64,000 bases of DNA from Acidobacteriota bacterium (GTDB lineage Bacteria; Acidobacteriota; Blastocatellia; Pyrinomonadales; Pyrinomonadaceae), in NCBI GenBank assembly GCA_019639135.1, contig JAHBSL010000002.1, positions 221,943 through 285,942 on the forward strand, read 5' to 3'. Under the pieces are notes generated by a model. The model was given only the letters and a program-made list of their open reading frames with translations. It was not told the origin of the DNA and searched no databases. Of this stretch, positions 9,649-17,657 are shown piece after piece; the stretch's first letter is position 1, and each line of letters begins with the position of its first letter. The position numbers and the translations under genes were made by a program.

Positions 9649-9705
9649 CTCCCCTCTTTGAATAGAAGGGGTGAACGCCGCTTCGGCGGACGGGGAGGTA
9701 GATGG
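9649..9705. repeat. 57-bp dispersed repeat, copy 3
   Basis: A copy of the element at 2416 and 2522 with about five substitutions, 7 kb away. It is followed by GGTTCTGAGTCCCTGCTTT, matching the flank of copy 2. Heptad debris (GAATTCCAGATTCGC and CGTGACTTGTCACTCACCGC) lies at 9540-9590. Apart from a promoter candidate, the stretch 9706-10032 holds nothing I can name. Confidence 0.8.
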
Positions 9706-9808
9706 TTCTGAGTCCCTGCTTTAGCTGGCCAGCTTGGAGTCCAGGCTTAGCGTCATGAGGGGTTTCTCCATTGGCGTGCCCTTGCTGCAAAGGAAGTGAA
9801 AATAGTTC

Positions 9809-9836
9809 TTGACTTTGTAGAATTTCGGATTATTAT
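9809..9836 (+). promoter_or_regulatory. sigma70-like promoter candidate for the secreted orphan
   Basis: TTGACT at 9809-9814, a 16-bp spacer, then TATTAT at 9831-9836. It is the best sigma70 match upstream of the gene at 10033 and would leave a 5' leader of about 190 nt. Confidence 0.45.
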
Positions 9837-10032
9837 TAGGCAAATTCGATTTGAGTTCCCGCTGCTCTTTCGGATAGAGCGACGAGTGTCTTCGCTTTTT
9901 GCGGTCCTACAAAGTTGAGTAGTTAGGGAACTCCTAGTCTGACCTGCTACATCTCCCTATTCAAGAGATAAGTCAGTTCAGGAAACCCACGGCCCTAGCT
10001 AGACCTGTCACGGTCATTGGAGGATCAATCCC

Positions 10033-11895
10033 ATGTTCGCTTCCCCTGCGGTTCGTTCAAAGATCGAACTTTTTGGTGCGCTTCGTCTTCAAATTTTTCT
10101 GCTTGTAATGGTCGTCTGCTCAATTAGTGCGGATTATGCGTTCTCTCAAATAATTCCAACAACCGAATTCAAGTTTTTGCCGGATCCTTCTACAAGCCGT
10201 CTAATCGACGTGCGAAGAGGAAGAATTGAGGCGGTGGAGGTTTCCGACGCCAACGGCTTTCGAATTCAAAAAGATCGATTGAAAGCGGAACTCAGTAACG
10301 ACAAAATACTCGATTTGAAGATCGATGATGGAAAAATCTCGTTAGCATGGAAAAATCCCTCGAAAGAGGAAACATTGACGATTTCCGTGGACGGTTCTCC
10401 ATTGGCCTCGTACAAGATTCGGGTACTTGAAGAACTCGATGCGGTCGAGTCCAGGGTTGGTGATGAAATCATACTGCTCCAGAACTCCACCAGGACGATC
10501 TCAGTGCGAGATTCACTCGTCTTCTATTCAAACTTCACTGAGAAGAGACAAATCGACAACAGGACCCCGCTACCAAACCTTTTGTGCGAGACGACCAACA
10601 CCACGGTTGCGCGAGTAGACGAAGATTGTGAGACTTTGTCACCAGGTAGCCTTGCAGGAATTACCGACCTGCGCATAACGCACCCTAACTTTGCGACGCG
10701 GCTCTTTCGAGTACGCACAAAACAAGTCGCGAGCTCGATCGTCTTGAGCCTAGATTCGGGGCTAAGCCGTTTAGAACCTCGACGTGATTCGACGACAGTT
10801 CGGGCAAGTCTTCGTGATTCTAACGGCAATAGCTTCACCGAAAGCCCACCGCAGATCAATTGGACTGTAGTGAATAGTGAGAAAAAAGAGGATGCTGAAC
10901 TGGCCGCGTTTGTAAACCTTTCACGGATTGACAATTCCACTGTAACTGTTCGGCTCTCCGCCAAAGCTCTCGACCAAGAGAATATTCCGGGATCGCTGTG
11001 GATCAGCGGTTGCATCGCTGGGCAGGCTGAATCAACAGGCTGCGATCACATCCAGTTGGAGCTACGAAAGGTCAAGGTAACTGGTTTCAGGCCGTTAAGA
11101 ATTCGTCTAGATGTCTTGGACGATCTAACTGCAAAGGATTTGTTTGGAAAGCGTGCGGCGAAAGAGTATTTCATCGCAAAAGTTCGATTGTTCAACGAGA
11201 TTGGTAGGGACGACTTGGAATTTGGAAAATCTATTCTTGTCTACAGTGAATCACTCGAGGTCAACGTTGCCGTCGAGTATCGACAAAATCGACAAATAGG
11301 TGATGACGACAAAGCCGCAAAGAAATGGAGAACAGTATCTGAAGGCGACTTCAAGAAATTGTTCGGCGTAGATCACCTTACGGCCTACCGAACGTACGAA
11401 GAACGATGCGTGCGCATCAGCCAAAAGGACATGAAGGTCCCATATCGGCCGTTGACTTTCGAAATGGTTTTAAATACACAGGATCGTCGAGACTCTCGTA
11501 GCTTAAAGAGTAAGATCCTGTTAATTATGAATGGGGCTTCGAGCCTAACCTCGTTCGTCACATCGATAGCTGTTCCCGGTGCCGGGAGTGACCTTCCAAT
11601 AGGACTCGAAAAATTCAATAATCTGCTAATTCCCAGTTTCCAAAAGCTCTTCCCGAGCCTAAATGAGGTCCAACGTCAGAATATTACCTCAATGGTAATG
11701 CGCCCCTTGGAGGAGATTCCATTCGGATCAGATATAACCCGGGTTCTGTTCTTTCCGAAGAAGTCCTTCTCCGGCGTTTTACCAAATGGCGATGGCGTCA
11801 GAAAGACTGAGATCCGAATTAGTGCAATCAGTATTGCGGACGCCTGTGCGGAAGTTGGGATCATTGAGAAGGCCTCTGAGGCTAAAATTCGATGA
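10033..11895 (+). CDS. large secreted protein of unknown function
   Basis: A 620-residue protein preceded by a strong Shine-Dalgarno (GGAGG, 10019-10023). The first 39 residues form a signal peptide: a basic start, the hydrophobic core LQIFLLVMVVCSI and a likely cut after YAFSQ. The mature part looks rich in beta strands and may contain Ig-like modules in its first 330 residues. I recognise no family. Its codons are visibly more A/T-rich and less biased than those of flanking genes, and it sits among repeats and a pseudogene, which suggests an accessory or transferred gene. No neighbour indicates its job. Confidence 0.7.
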   Translation: MFASPAVRSKIELFGALRLQIFLLVMVVCSISADYAFSQIIPTTEFKFLPDPSTSRLIDVRRGRIEAVEVSDANGFRIQKDRLKAELSNDKILDLKIDDGKISLAWKNPSKEETLTISVDGSPLASYKIRVLEELDAVESRVGDEIILLQNSTRTISVRDSLVFYSNFTEKRQIDNRTPLPNLLCETTNTTVARVDEDCETLSPGSLAGITDLRITHPNFATRLFRVRTKQVASSIVLSLDSGLSRLEPRRDSTTVRASLRDSNGNSFTESPPQINWTVVNSEKKEDAELAAFVNLSRIDNSTVTVRLSAKALDQENIPGSLWISGCIAGQAESTGCDHIQLELRKVKVTGFRPLRIRLDVLDDLTAKDLFGKRAAKEYFIAKVRLFNEIGRDDLEFGKSILVYSESLEVNVAVEYRQNRQIGDDDKAAKKWRTVSEGDFKKLFGVDHLTAYRTYEERCVRISQKDMKVPYRPLTFEMVLNTQDRRDSRSLKSKILLIMNGASSLTSFVTSIAVPGAGSDLPIGLEKFNNLLIPSFQKLFPSLNEVQRQNITSMVMRPLEEIPFGSDITRVLFFPKKSFSGVLPNGDGVRKTEIRISAISIADACAEVGIIEKASEAKIR

Positions 11896-12020
11896 ATCGG
11901 TACGCATGAATGTCTCGTGAAAAATAAAGAGACCATGGACACGGGCGGGAGACGATTCCGCCCCATCTTAACCAAATTGAGGCGCTCACTTTGAACTTCT
12001 CAACACTAAGTTCTCGCAAT

Positions 12021-12295
12021 TTAGAGCGCGGTCACACGGTCGATGCAGACTTGGGCGTTGGGGCGTTTTACTCGGATGCGGAGGCGGGGCGATGGGCGAT
12101 TGGGGTCGGGCTCGGCGAGTTCGGAGCGATATGTGATGTCGTAGGCGGCGCGGAGTTGGCGGGCGATGTCCTCGTATGCGCGGTCGATCTCGGCGACCTG
12201 CGAGATCGGAAAATAGACGCCGCCCCATAACCCTCAACAAACCCGATCATCGTCGCAAAATGCTCAATATTCCTCGCGTGTCCAGTTTCAGCCAT
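12021..12295 (-). pseudogene. fused remnants: short N-terminal tag of an orphan family and tail of a VWFA-related protein
   Basis: Reading from ATG 12295, about 25 residues (MAETGHARNIEHFATMIGF.. to GYGA) resemble the conserved N-terminus of a small hypothetical family. The frame then becomes low-complexity nonsense. One frame over, 12021-12232 encodes GVYFPISQVAEIDRAYEDIA..QLRAAYDITY.. ending with a stop at 12021. That matches the C-terminal end of acidobacterial VWFA-related proteins (compare the gene at 21626). Neither part is complete, so this is decayed DNA formed by joining two gene fragments. The following 12296-12516 has a small hairpin (CCGCCAGAACGGCGG) and nothing else. Confidence 0.6.
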
Positions 12296-12516
12296 GACAA
12301 ACTCTCCTTTATTTTCCTATGATTTCCCGCCAGAACGGCGGAAATTTAACACGAAAGCTATACATTTTTCAAGCGTAAATAGTTCTTGAGAGAGCTTCGC
12401 TTGTTAAATGCCCTTCACGCTCGAACTATTCGATTATTCAAGCGTTTAAGCGAATTTTTCTATGTTCTGAACAACTTTCGGGTTAAACGCTAGATTTGCC
12501 GCATGTTGGGCCAGAT

Positions 12517-13179
12517 CTATTGAATGAAACTAAAGTGTTCGATTTTGTCGGGGTAGAACTCTCGGCAATACTCCCGAAAGAGCGTCACTGCTTCGGCCTT
12601 GACCTCGCCGGACGAACTATAAGGAGCTTTCTCCGCTACATCAAGTCCGAAAGAACGAGCTTCGTTTCGTTGCACCACCAGTTTCGGATCATCATATGAT
12701 GCATATAACCAATCCTCGACAACCTCGGGAAATTCTAAACCAACGTATCCTCCAAGCGAAGACCATAGCGAAACCATAGTATGAGCAGACTCTACCGGGA
12801 CTTTCTCCTTCGCCATAGACGCAAAAAATCCAGTCGGATTACCCGAATAACCGGAGGTCGCCATTGCAGAGTTATTGACTAAGCTAATGAAGTTTTCTGC
12901 ATCCGGCATGTATGGGAGTACATAAGTTCCGGCCAGACCGCCCACCGCTTCAAGGCCACCAGCTTCCATTCCCTCAGCTCCTCCTAGGATAACAAAGAAA
13001 GGAAATTTGGCGTCACGGCAAAGTGAGCCAAGAATGGCACAACGCTCGAATGCGTGGCCCTGTGCACCGATGACATTCATAGCTTTTATGTGCTCCTTTC
13101 CAAGAAATGATCTTTCTATCGCCGGACGAACGAGCAGTTTTGCCAAGGTGTGCATTAGTTTAGGTGCCTTTTCATTCAT
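12517..13179 (-). CDS. conserved-looking protein of unknown function
   Basis: A 220-residue soluble protein, with ATG at 13179 after a Shine-Dalgarno-like AAGGAGAAC. It has a Gly/Ala-rich middle (GGAEGMEAGGLEAVGGLAG, about residues 66-84) and no signal peptide or membrane segment. I recognise no family or catalytic motif. It is followed on the same strand by nothing for 280 bp and preceded by the lipoprotein gene at 13195, only 15 bp away, so the two could share a transcript. A/T content is higher than the window average, as in other orphan genes of this accessory stretch. Confidence 0.55.
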   Translation of the reverse strand: MNEKAPKLMHTLAKLLVRPAIERSFLGKEHIKAMNVIGAQGHAFERCAILGSLCRDAKFPFFVILGGAEGMEAGGLEAVGGLAGTYVLPYMPDAENFISLVNNSAMATSGYSGNPTGFFASMAKEKVPVESAHTMVSLWSSLGGYVGLEFPEVVEDWLYASYDDPKLVVQRNEARSFGLDVAEKAPYSSSGEVKAEAVTLFREYCREFYPDKIEHFSFIQ

Positions 13180-13194
13180 ATGTTCTCCTTCTTA

Positions 13195-13587
13195 TCATTT
13201 CACCAATTCGCAGGGTTTAAGGGCGATGTTTTTTAGGTCCATGTAGTTTTGGCTGTGGATGTTTGCGATCTTGCCTTTGACGGTTACGTCCATGTTCATC
13301 CAGTTGTCCGCGATCTCGTCGGGTATTTTAGCCTGCGGGACGGTGCAGGACAGTTGTCGCTCTTTATGGACCCGCCGATCGAACTTGAGCGAGAGGGTGT
13401 AGCTGTTGCCTTCTGCTCGAGGCTGGTTGGCGATGTATCCGTGGACGATGACCTCTTTTCCCATGTAGGCCTCTTTATCCGCGACGGCTTTATCCGCCAA
13501 TTCATCAACGGCGTAACCCTCTTTGGCCTCGCAGCCCGCGAGGGCGAAGATTACGAAGGATGCTGTAATCAGTAGTAAGGACTTCAT
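13195..13587 (-). CDS. lipoprotein with OB-fold-like domain
   Basis: A 130-residue protein with a lipoprotein signal: a hydrophobic stretch ending in LAG-C, so C19 would be lipidated. Residues about 42-125 (GKEVIVHGYIANQPR... through MDVTVKGKIANIHSQNYMDL) have the strand pattern of small tRNA_anti-like/OB-fold lipoproteins. Such domains usually bind oligosaccharide or nucleic acid, but the ligand here cannot be told. It lies 15 bp upstream of the orphan gene ending at 12517 on the same strand and just downstream of the VapBC-like pair. Confidence 0.6.
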   Translation of the reverse strand: MKSLLLITASFVIFALAGCEAKEGYAVDELADKAVADKEAYMGKEVIVHGYIANQPRAEGNSYTLSLKFDRRVHKERQLSCTVPQAKIPDEIADNWMNMDVTVKGKIANIHSQNYMDLKNIALKPCELVK

Positions 13588-13612
13588 CTCTTTTCGTGCC
13601 CGTTAGCAATCG

Positions 13613-14005
13613 CTACCACAATACTGCCACCAGATTGCTTGCCGCAATCGCTTTATCGACGGTGAGCAAAGGAGCGCTTAGGCGTCGAGCAAGGCCGACA
13701 ATGATCCGGTCGTGCATTTCGGGTACGGAAAGATCGTTGTCAAAATCCACGATGTCTTCCGGGTCTAAAGGCGTCAAGACGTACTGGGAGCCAGCCTTCA
13801 AACTCTGAAACTCCGCGGAATAGTTGATCGGCGAGCCGTATTTAGCGTTGATGTAGTAAAGTTCGGCAAGAACTATCGAAGAGATGTGGATGAACGCTTG
13901 TCCATTCTGAGCTTCGTCGAAGGCCGCTTTTGCTTTCGGACCGAGTTTCTGGGAAGCGATAAGATACCAAAACAGAGCATGAGTATCCGCTACATAATCA
14001 TTCAT
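13613..14005 (-). CDS. PIN-domain toxin, VapC-like
   Basis: A 130-residue PIN-domain protein. The acidic residues expected for the Mg2+ site are visible: D in VADTHALFWYL (about 7), E in LAELYY (about 46), D in PEMHDRIIVGLA (about 98) and D in LLTVDKAI (about 119). VapC-type toxins are ribonucleases cutting tRNA or rRNA. The gene starts 5 bp after the stop of a small helical antitoxin-like gene, the usual VapBC order. The same gene pair type is common on chromosomes as stabilising or defence modules. Confidence 0.85.
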   Translation of the reverse strand: MNDYVADTHALFWYLIASQKLGPKAKAAFDEAQNGQAFIHISSIVLAELYYINAKYGSPINYSAEFQSLKAGSQYVLTPLDPEDIVDFDNDLSVPEMHDRIIVGLARRLSAPLLTVDKAIAASNLVAVLW

Positions 14006-14010
14006 AACGG

Positions 14011-14238
14011 CTATTCTGCGTCTAGTTTCTGTTTCCAGCCATCACGGATCTCACGCAGATCGGAAACGATGTCGATATCATCCGGAAACTTGTTTTTCCA
14101 TGCCCCGTAAAGGTTTTTCGGCTTGCTGTTTGCACGAGTATTTGAGCGCAACCGATGAGCCAGATGCTCGACTAATTCGAGTTGCTCAGCAGGCGTTAAC
14201 TGCTCGGCAAGCTTTGTGATCTCCTGAAGTCCGTTCAT
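14011..14238 (-). CDS. antitoxin of the VapBC-like pair
   Basis: A 75-residue protein starting MNGLQEITKLAEQLTPAEQL. The amphipathic N-terminal helix with TPAEQLELVEHLAHRLR resembles DUF2281/VapB-type antitoxins whose C-terminal tail (GAWKNKFPDDIDI..LREIRDGWKQKL) wraps the PIN toxin. The toxin gene follows after 5 bp on the same strand. Autorepression by the antitoxin is expected from the family, but no operator is obvious. Confidence 0.75.
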   Translation of the reverse strand: MNGLQEITKLAEQLTPAEQLELVEHLAHRLRSNTRANSKPKNLYGAWKNKFPDDIDIVSDLREIRDGWKQKLDAE

Positions 14239-14276
14239 ATCGTTATCCTCAAGATCATTATAACTCAGGACGTTTG

Positions 14277-15311
14277 CTAAATCTCCTCAAAATCTAAAAC
14301 GACCTTGCCGCAGTTGCCTTCGCGGATGGCTTCGAAGCCTTTTTCGAAGTCTTTGTAGGAATAGCGGTGGGTGACGACGGGCGAGATATCGACGCCGGCG
14401 TCAAGGAGGTTGGACATCTGATACCAGGTCTCGTACATCTGGCGGCCGTAGATGCCTTTGATGGTGATCATGTTGAAGATGACGGTCTTCCAGTCGATGG
14501 CGAACTGCTCGGCGGGGATGCCGAGGAAGGCGATCTTGCCGCCGTGGAACATATTGGCGAGCATATCCTTGAACGCCACCGGAACCCCGGACATTTCCAT
14601 CCCGACGTCGAAACCTTCCTTCATTCCCAATTCTTTCTGGACGTCCTTGATCGACGTTTTGCTGACATCTACGGCACGTGTTACGTGGCCCATTTTTTCG
14701 GCGAGCTGGAGCCGAAAGGGATTGACGTCGGTGATGACGATGTTGCGTGCTCCGGCGTGCTTCGCGACCGCGGCGGCCATAATGCCGATCGGGCCGGCCC
14801 CGGTGATAAGCACGTCCTCGCCAAAGACCTCGAACTCGAGCGCCGTATGTACCGCATTGCCGAAGGGGTCGAAGATGGCGGCGACGTCGAGGTCAACGCC
14901 GGGCTTGTGCTTCCAGATGTTTGTGTGCGGCACGGCGATGAACTCGGCAAACCCGCCGTTGGTGTTAACGCCTACGCCGGTCGTATTGGCACAAAGTGCC
15001 CGCTTCCCTGCCATGCAGTTGCGACAGCGGCCGCAAACCAGGTGGCCCTCAACGCTGACGATGTCGCCGGGCTTGAAATCGACGACGTTCGAGCCGACAT
15101 CGACGATCTCACCGACGAACTCGTGGCCGATGGTCGTCGGCACGTCGATCGTCGCCTGCGCCCATGCGTCCCACTTGTAAATATGGAGGTCCGTGCCGCA
15201 TATGCCGCCGCGTTTTACGCGGATCATCACGTCGTTTATGCCCATCTCGGGCACTGGCACGTCCTCTATCCAAAGGCCGGGCTCGGCCTTGCTCTTAACG
15301 ATAGCTTTCAT
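14277..15311 (-). CDS. tdh: L-threonine 3-dehydrogenase
   Basis: A 344-residue zinc-dependent medium-chain dehydrogenase oxidising threonine to 2-amino-3-ketobutyrate with NAD+. Catalytic zinc ligands are C38 (GGICGTDLH) and H63-E64 (GHEFVGEI). The structural zinc ligands are C93, C96, C99 and C107 ([15 protein letters not shown]). The NAD-binding loop is [13 protein letters not shown] near 168-180. The length equals E. coli Tdh (341). No kbl (2-amino-3-ketobutyrate ligase) gene is adjacent in this window. Confidence 0.93.
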   Translation of the reverse strand: MKAIVKSKAEPGLWIEDVPVPEMGINDVMIRVKRGGICGTDLHIYKWDAWAQATIDVPTTIGHEFVGEIVDVGSNVVDFKPGDIVSVEGHLVCGRCRNCMAGKRALCANTTGVGVNTNGGFAEFIAVPHTNIWKHKPGVDLDVAAIFDPFGNAVHTALEFEVFGEDVLITGAGPIGIMAAAVAKHAGARNIVITDVNPFRLQLAEKMGHVTRAVDVSKTSIKDVQKELGMKEGFDVGMEMSGVPVAFKDMLANMFHGGKIAFLGIPAEQFAIDWKTVIFNMITIKGIYGRQMYETWYQMSNLLDAGVDISPVVTHRYSYKDFEKGFEAIREGNCGKVVLDFEEI

Positions 15312-15458
15312 TTATCGAAGTCACCTTATTTTGCGGAATAAAGCCAATGATATCAGAGGTTCGGACGGCGGGCGAAAGCTCTCGCGGCGAACCGCGGCGG
15401 GCGGCGGCGATATTTTTCTTCCGCCCTGTATTTTCTCGCCGGATTTCGGTTATCCTTA

Positions 15459-16631
15459 GTGTTTATGTCTGATGCAAATCAACATATCGAAGCGGCGAGG
15501 ACGGCATTTGCCGAGGCCTTTACACCGTTCGATTCACTTGACCTAAATGGCGGCGGCCTTGCCGATGCCGAGGCGAAACTTCGGGAACTTGGCGAGCTGA
15601 AGGTCCGCCACACCGGCAAAAAGTCGGCACTTGCCGAGGCGAAAAAGATGATCGGCCGCGTCGCCCCGGAGGAGCGGTCAGCCTTTGGCCAGGCGGTTCA
15701 GGCCGCCGAGAAGGAGATCATCGACCGGCTTGAGAAGGCCGAGGCCGAGCTTAATGAGTTCATTACGGCGGCGAGGATCGAACGCGAGCGACTTGATGTA
15801 ACGATTCCCGGCCGGCGGCCGAGGACCGGCCATCTGCACCCGATAACGATCCTGCGGCAGCAGATCGAGGACATCTTTGTTTCAATGGGCTACGCGATCG
15901 AGGACGACCGCGAGATAGAGACGGACTATTACAACTTTGACGCGCTGAACATTCCCGAGGGCCATCCGGCCCGCGAGTCGCAGGACACGTTTTACACGAC
16001 CGGCGGCTTTGCCCTGCGTTCGCAGACCTCGACCGTGCAGATCCGGGCGATGGAGCGCCGCGGCGTTCCGATTCGCATAATCGCACCGGGCAAGGTCTTT
16101 CGCCGCGACACGCCGGATATGACGCACGTGCCGATGTTTCACCAGATCGAGGGCCTCTGTGTCGATAAAGGCATCACGATGGCGCACCTGAAAGGCACTG
16201 TGACCGAATGGTTAAAGCGGCTCTTCGGCGAGGATACCGTCACGCGGTTTCGCCCGTCGTACTTCCCTTTCACCGAGCCCTCGGCCGAGTTCGATTTCTC
16301 GTGTTTTGTCTGCCACGGCTCCGGGCGAGTGAGCAGTGAGCAGCGAGCAGTGAGCAGTGAGAAAGGCGAAGATGGCGACGGACTGCTTACCGCTCACGGC
16401 TCACCGCTAACAGACAGATGTCGGCCCTGCAAGGGCTCGGGCTGGATCGAGCTTGGCGGGTCGGGCATGGTGCATCCTAATGTGCTCCGGGCGTGCGGCG
16501 TCGATCCGGCCGTTTACTCGGGCTTCGCCTTCGGCTTCGGCCTCGAACGCATGGCCGCGATGATGTTCAACATCGACGACATCCGGCATATGTTCGAGAA
16601 TGATGTGAGATTTTTGGAGCAGTTTCGGTAA
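15459..16631 (+). CDS. pheS: phenylalanyl-tRNA synthetase alpha subunit with in-frame repeat insertion
   Basis: A 390-residue class II synthetase subunit charging tRNA-Phe with PheT. The N-terminal coiled coil is residues 1-110. The catalytic core includes motif 2 ([20 protein letters not shown]) and motif 3 near the C-terminus ([14 protein letters not shown]). A two-CxxC zinc knuckle (CFVC..CRPC) is split: about 27 extra residues, rich in Ser and charged residues, lie between the halves and are encoded by a heptad hairpin repeat (16325-16410). The rest looks intact, so I consider the gene functional. GTG 15459 or ATG 15465 could start it. It is followed at once by a small zinc-protein gene. 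Confidence 0.94.
   Translation: MFMSDANQHIEAARTAFAEAFTPFDSLDLNGGGLADAEAKLRELGELKVRHTGKKSALAEAKKMIGRVAPEERSAFGQAVQAAEKEIIDRLEKAEAELNEFITAARIERERLDVTIPGRRPRTGHLHPITILRQQIEDIFVSMGYAIEDDREIETDYYNFDALNIPEGHPARESQDTFYTTGGFALRSQTSTVQIRAMERRGVPIRIIAPGKVFRRDTPDMTHVPMFHQIEGLCVDKGITMAHLKGTVTEWLKRLFGEDTVTRFRPSYFPFTEPSAEFDFSCFVCHGSGRVSSEQRAVSSEKGEDGDGLLTAHGSPLTDRCRPCKGSGWIELGGSGMVHPNVLRACGVDPAVYSGFAFGFGLERMAAMMFNIDDIRHMFENDVRFLEQFR
16325..16410. repeat. heptad-period hairpin element inserted in frame within pheS
   Basis: Arm 1, 16325-16359, is units GCGAGTG, AGCAGTG, AGCAGCG, AGCAGTG, AGCAGTG. Arm 2, 16383-16410, is CTGCTTA, CCGCTCA, CGGCTCA, CCGCTAA, an imperfect reverse complement of arm 1. The element adds a multiple of three bases and no stop codon. 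Confidence 0.8.
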
Positions 16632-16886
16632 ATGGATCAGTCTAATCCAATAATTGCGGCACACAAGCATTCCTCCAATCATCGGGAGGAACTCCTTTCG
16701 AGTGAAAACTGCGGCTGCTTCCACTGTCTCAAGATATATTCGCCAACGGAGATCGAGGATTGGATTGATGAAAATGATAGTTGTGCGCTGTGCCCAAATT
16801 GCGGAATTGACTCTGTGATTGGTTCTAAATCCGGCTATCCGATAACAACGGAATTTCTAAGGCAAATGCATCAACACTGGTTTTAG
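16632..16886 (+). CDS. small zinc-binding cytoplasmic protein
   Basis: An 84-residue protein whose ATG touches the pheS stop (TAAATG). It has two Cys pairs, ENCGCFHCLKIYSP and CALCPNCGIDSV, that look like a zinc site, plus the conserved tail GYPITTEFLRQMHQHWF. It matches a widespread small family of unknown function often annotated only as cytoplasmic protein. Base composition is more A/T-rich than in pheS. It may be translationally coupled to pheS but probably has an independent role. Confidence 0.75.
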   Translation: MDQSNPIIAAHKHSSNHREELLSSENCGCFHCLKIYSPTEIEDWIDENDSCALCPNCGIDSVIGSKSGYPITTEFLRQMHQHWF

Positions 16887-16889
16887 AGA

Positions 16890-17000
16890 ATGAACATTAG
16901 CTACAACTGGCTCACGGAGTTTATTGATTTTGACCTTTCACCGGAGAAAAGGGCGGCGTCTTTGACGCATGTGGGATTCGCGGTCGAGTGCGTGTGGCCA
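16890..17000 (+). pseudogene. duplicated, diverged 5' fragment of pheT
   Basis: From ATG 16890 the sequence encodes [20 protein letters not shown].. and aligns with the true pheT start at 17658 ([20 protein letters not shown]..). By eye about 80% of the first 100 bases match. Similarity stops near 16990 and the frame ends at a stop a few dozen bases later. It is a 5' remnant of a second pheT left of the small gene pair at 17070-17646. Confidence 0.85.
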
Positions 17001-17069
17001 GCAAAGAATCGTTTGGGTTTCGAGGCACTTGATCTTTGCCAAATGTGATAAAGTTGAGGGCAGGAAGAT

Positions 17070-17267
17070 ATGTCTGTAACAACCTTCGAAGGTGTCGTAA
17101 AAGATGGTAGGGTCGTCATTCCTTCGGAATTCAAACTTCCCGAGGCTGCAAGGGTTTACATTATCGTCCCCGATGATCCGCCCAGGCGAATTATGAGTCC
17201 GCGTCTGGCAAATAAGGACGACGCTAAGCTATTTATAAAAACTGTCGAGGAAGACATTGAAGACTGA
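17070..17267 (+). CDS. AbrB/antitoxin-like small protein
   Basis: A 65-residue protein. The first 33 residues ([20 protein letters not shown]) have the swapped-hairpin AbrB/MazE look: a short strand, DGRVVIP, then a strand. The C-terminal part is acidic and helical (KDDAKLFIKTVEEDIED). It overlaps the start of the retropepsin-like gene by 11 bp, so the two form a unit. A DNA-binding or antitoxin role is inferred from fold resemblance only. Confidence 0.6.
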   Translation: MSVTTFEGVVKDGRVVIPSEFKLPEAARVYIIVPDDPPRRIMSPRLANKDDAKLFIKTVEEDIED

Positions 17268-17646
17268 ATTTGACCCGAGCTTTGACCCGCCCGCTCCGAT
17301 TGGAACTGTCCTGAAAAGAAATAGAACTACTGGTGAAAGGAGCGATGAGATCAAGATGCTTCTTGATACGGGTGCGGACGTTTCACTCCTGCCTGAAGAC
17401 CGGATTCCGGCCCCGGTTCTTGATTCGGCCCGTTTCGGAACAGTTCGGCTGACTGCATTTGACGGCAGTTCTCGATCCTATCGTTCAATCGAACTGCAGA
17501 TCGTTTTTCAAGGCAAGCGGTTCACAGGCGAGTTCTGTTTAATTGACGACGACATTGGAGTTTTGGGCCGCGATGTACTTAATCAGGTTTCAATACTGCT
17601 CGACGGCCCGAATCTTGTTTGGGATGTAATAGAATCCAACAACTAA
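17257..17646 (+). CDS. retropepsin-like (clan AA) aspartic protease
   Basis: A 129-residue protein with LLDTGADVSLLP near residues 33-44, the D-T/S-G-A catalytic motif of retroviral-type aspartic proteases. It also has the second hydrophobic-Gly signature near residue 108 (IGVLGRDVLNQ). Such single-domain proteases act as dimers. In bacteria they are scattered, frequently beside small antitoxin-like genes, with unknown substrates. Here the partner is the AbrB-like gene overlapping it by 11 bp. The pair separates pheS from pheT and ends 11 bp before pheT. Confidence 0.75.
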   Translation: MKTEFDPSFDPPAPIGTVLKRNRTTGERSDEIKMLLDTGADVSLLPEDRIPAPVLDSARFGTVRLTAFDGSSRSYRSIELQIVFQGKRFTGEFCLIDDDIGVLGRDVLNQVSILLDGPNLVWDVIESNN

Positions 17647-17657
17647 CCTTTTTCTGA

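Noticed and set aside
13613..14238. Phage or plasmid island around the VapBC-like pair
   Set aside because: No integrase, att repeats or phage genes seen. Chromosomal TA pairs are common alone.
14367..15341. Long open frame antisense to tdh
   Set aside because: Shadow of a clear threonine dehydrogenase in high-G+C DNA. No RBS, no family features, codon bias follows the real gene.
17257..17646. Retrotransposon or retroviral fragment because of the retropepsin motif
   Set aside because: No reverse transcriptase or integrase nearby. Single-domain bacterial retropepsin-like proteases are a known family.
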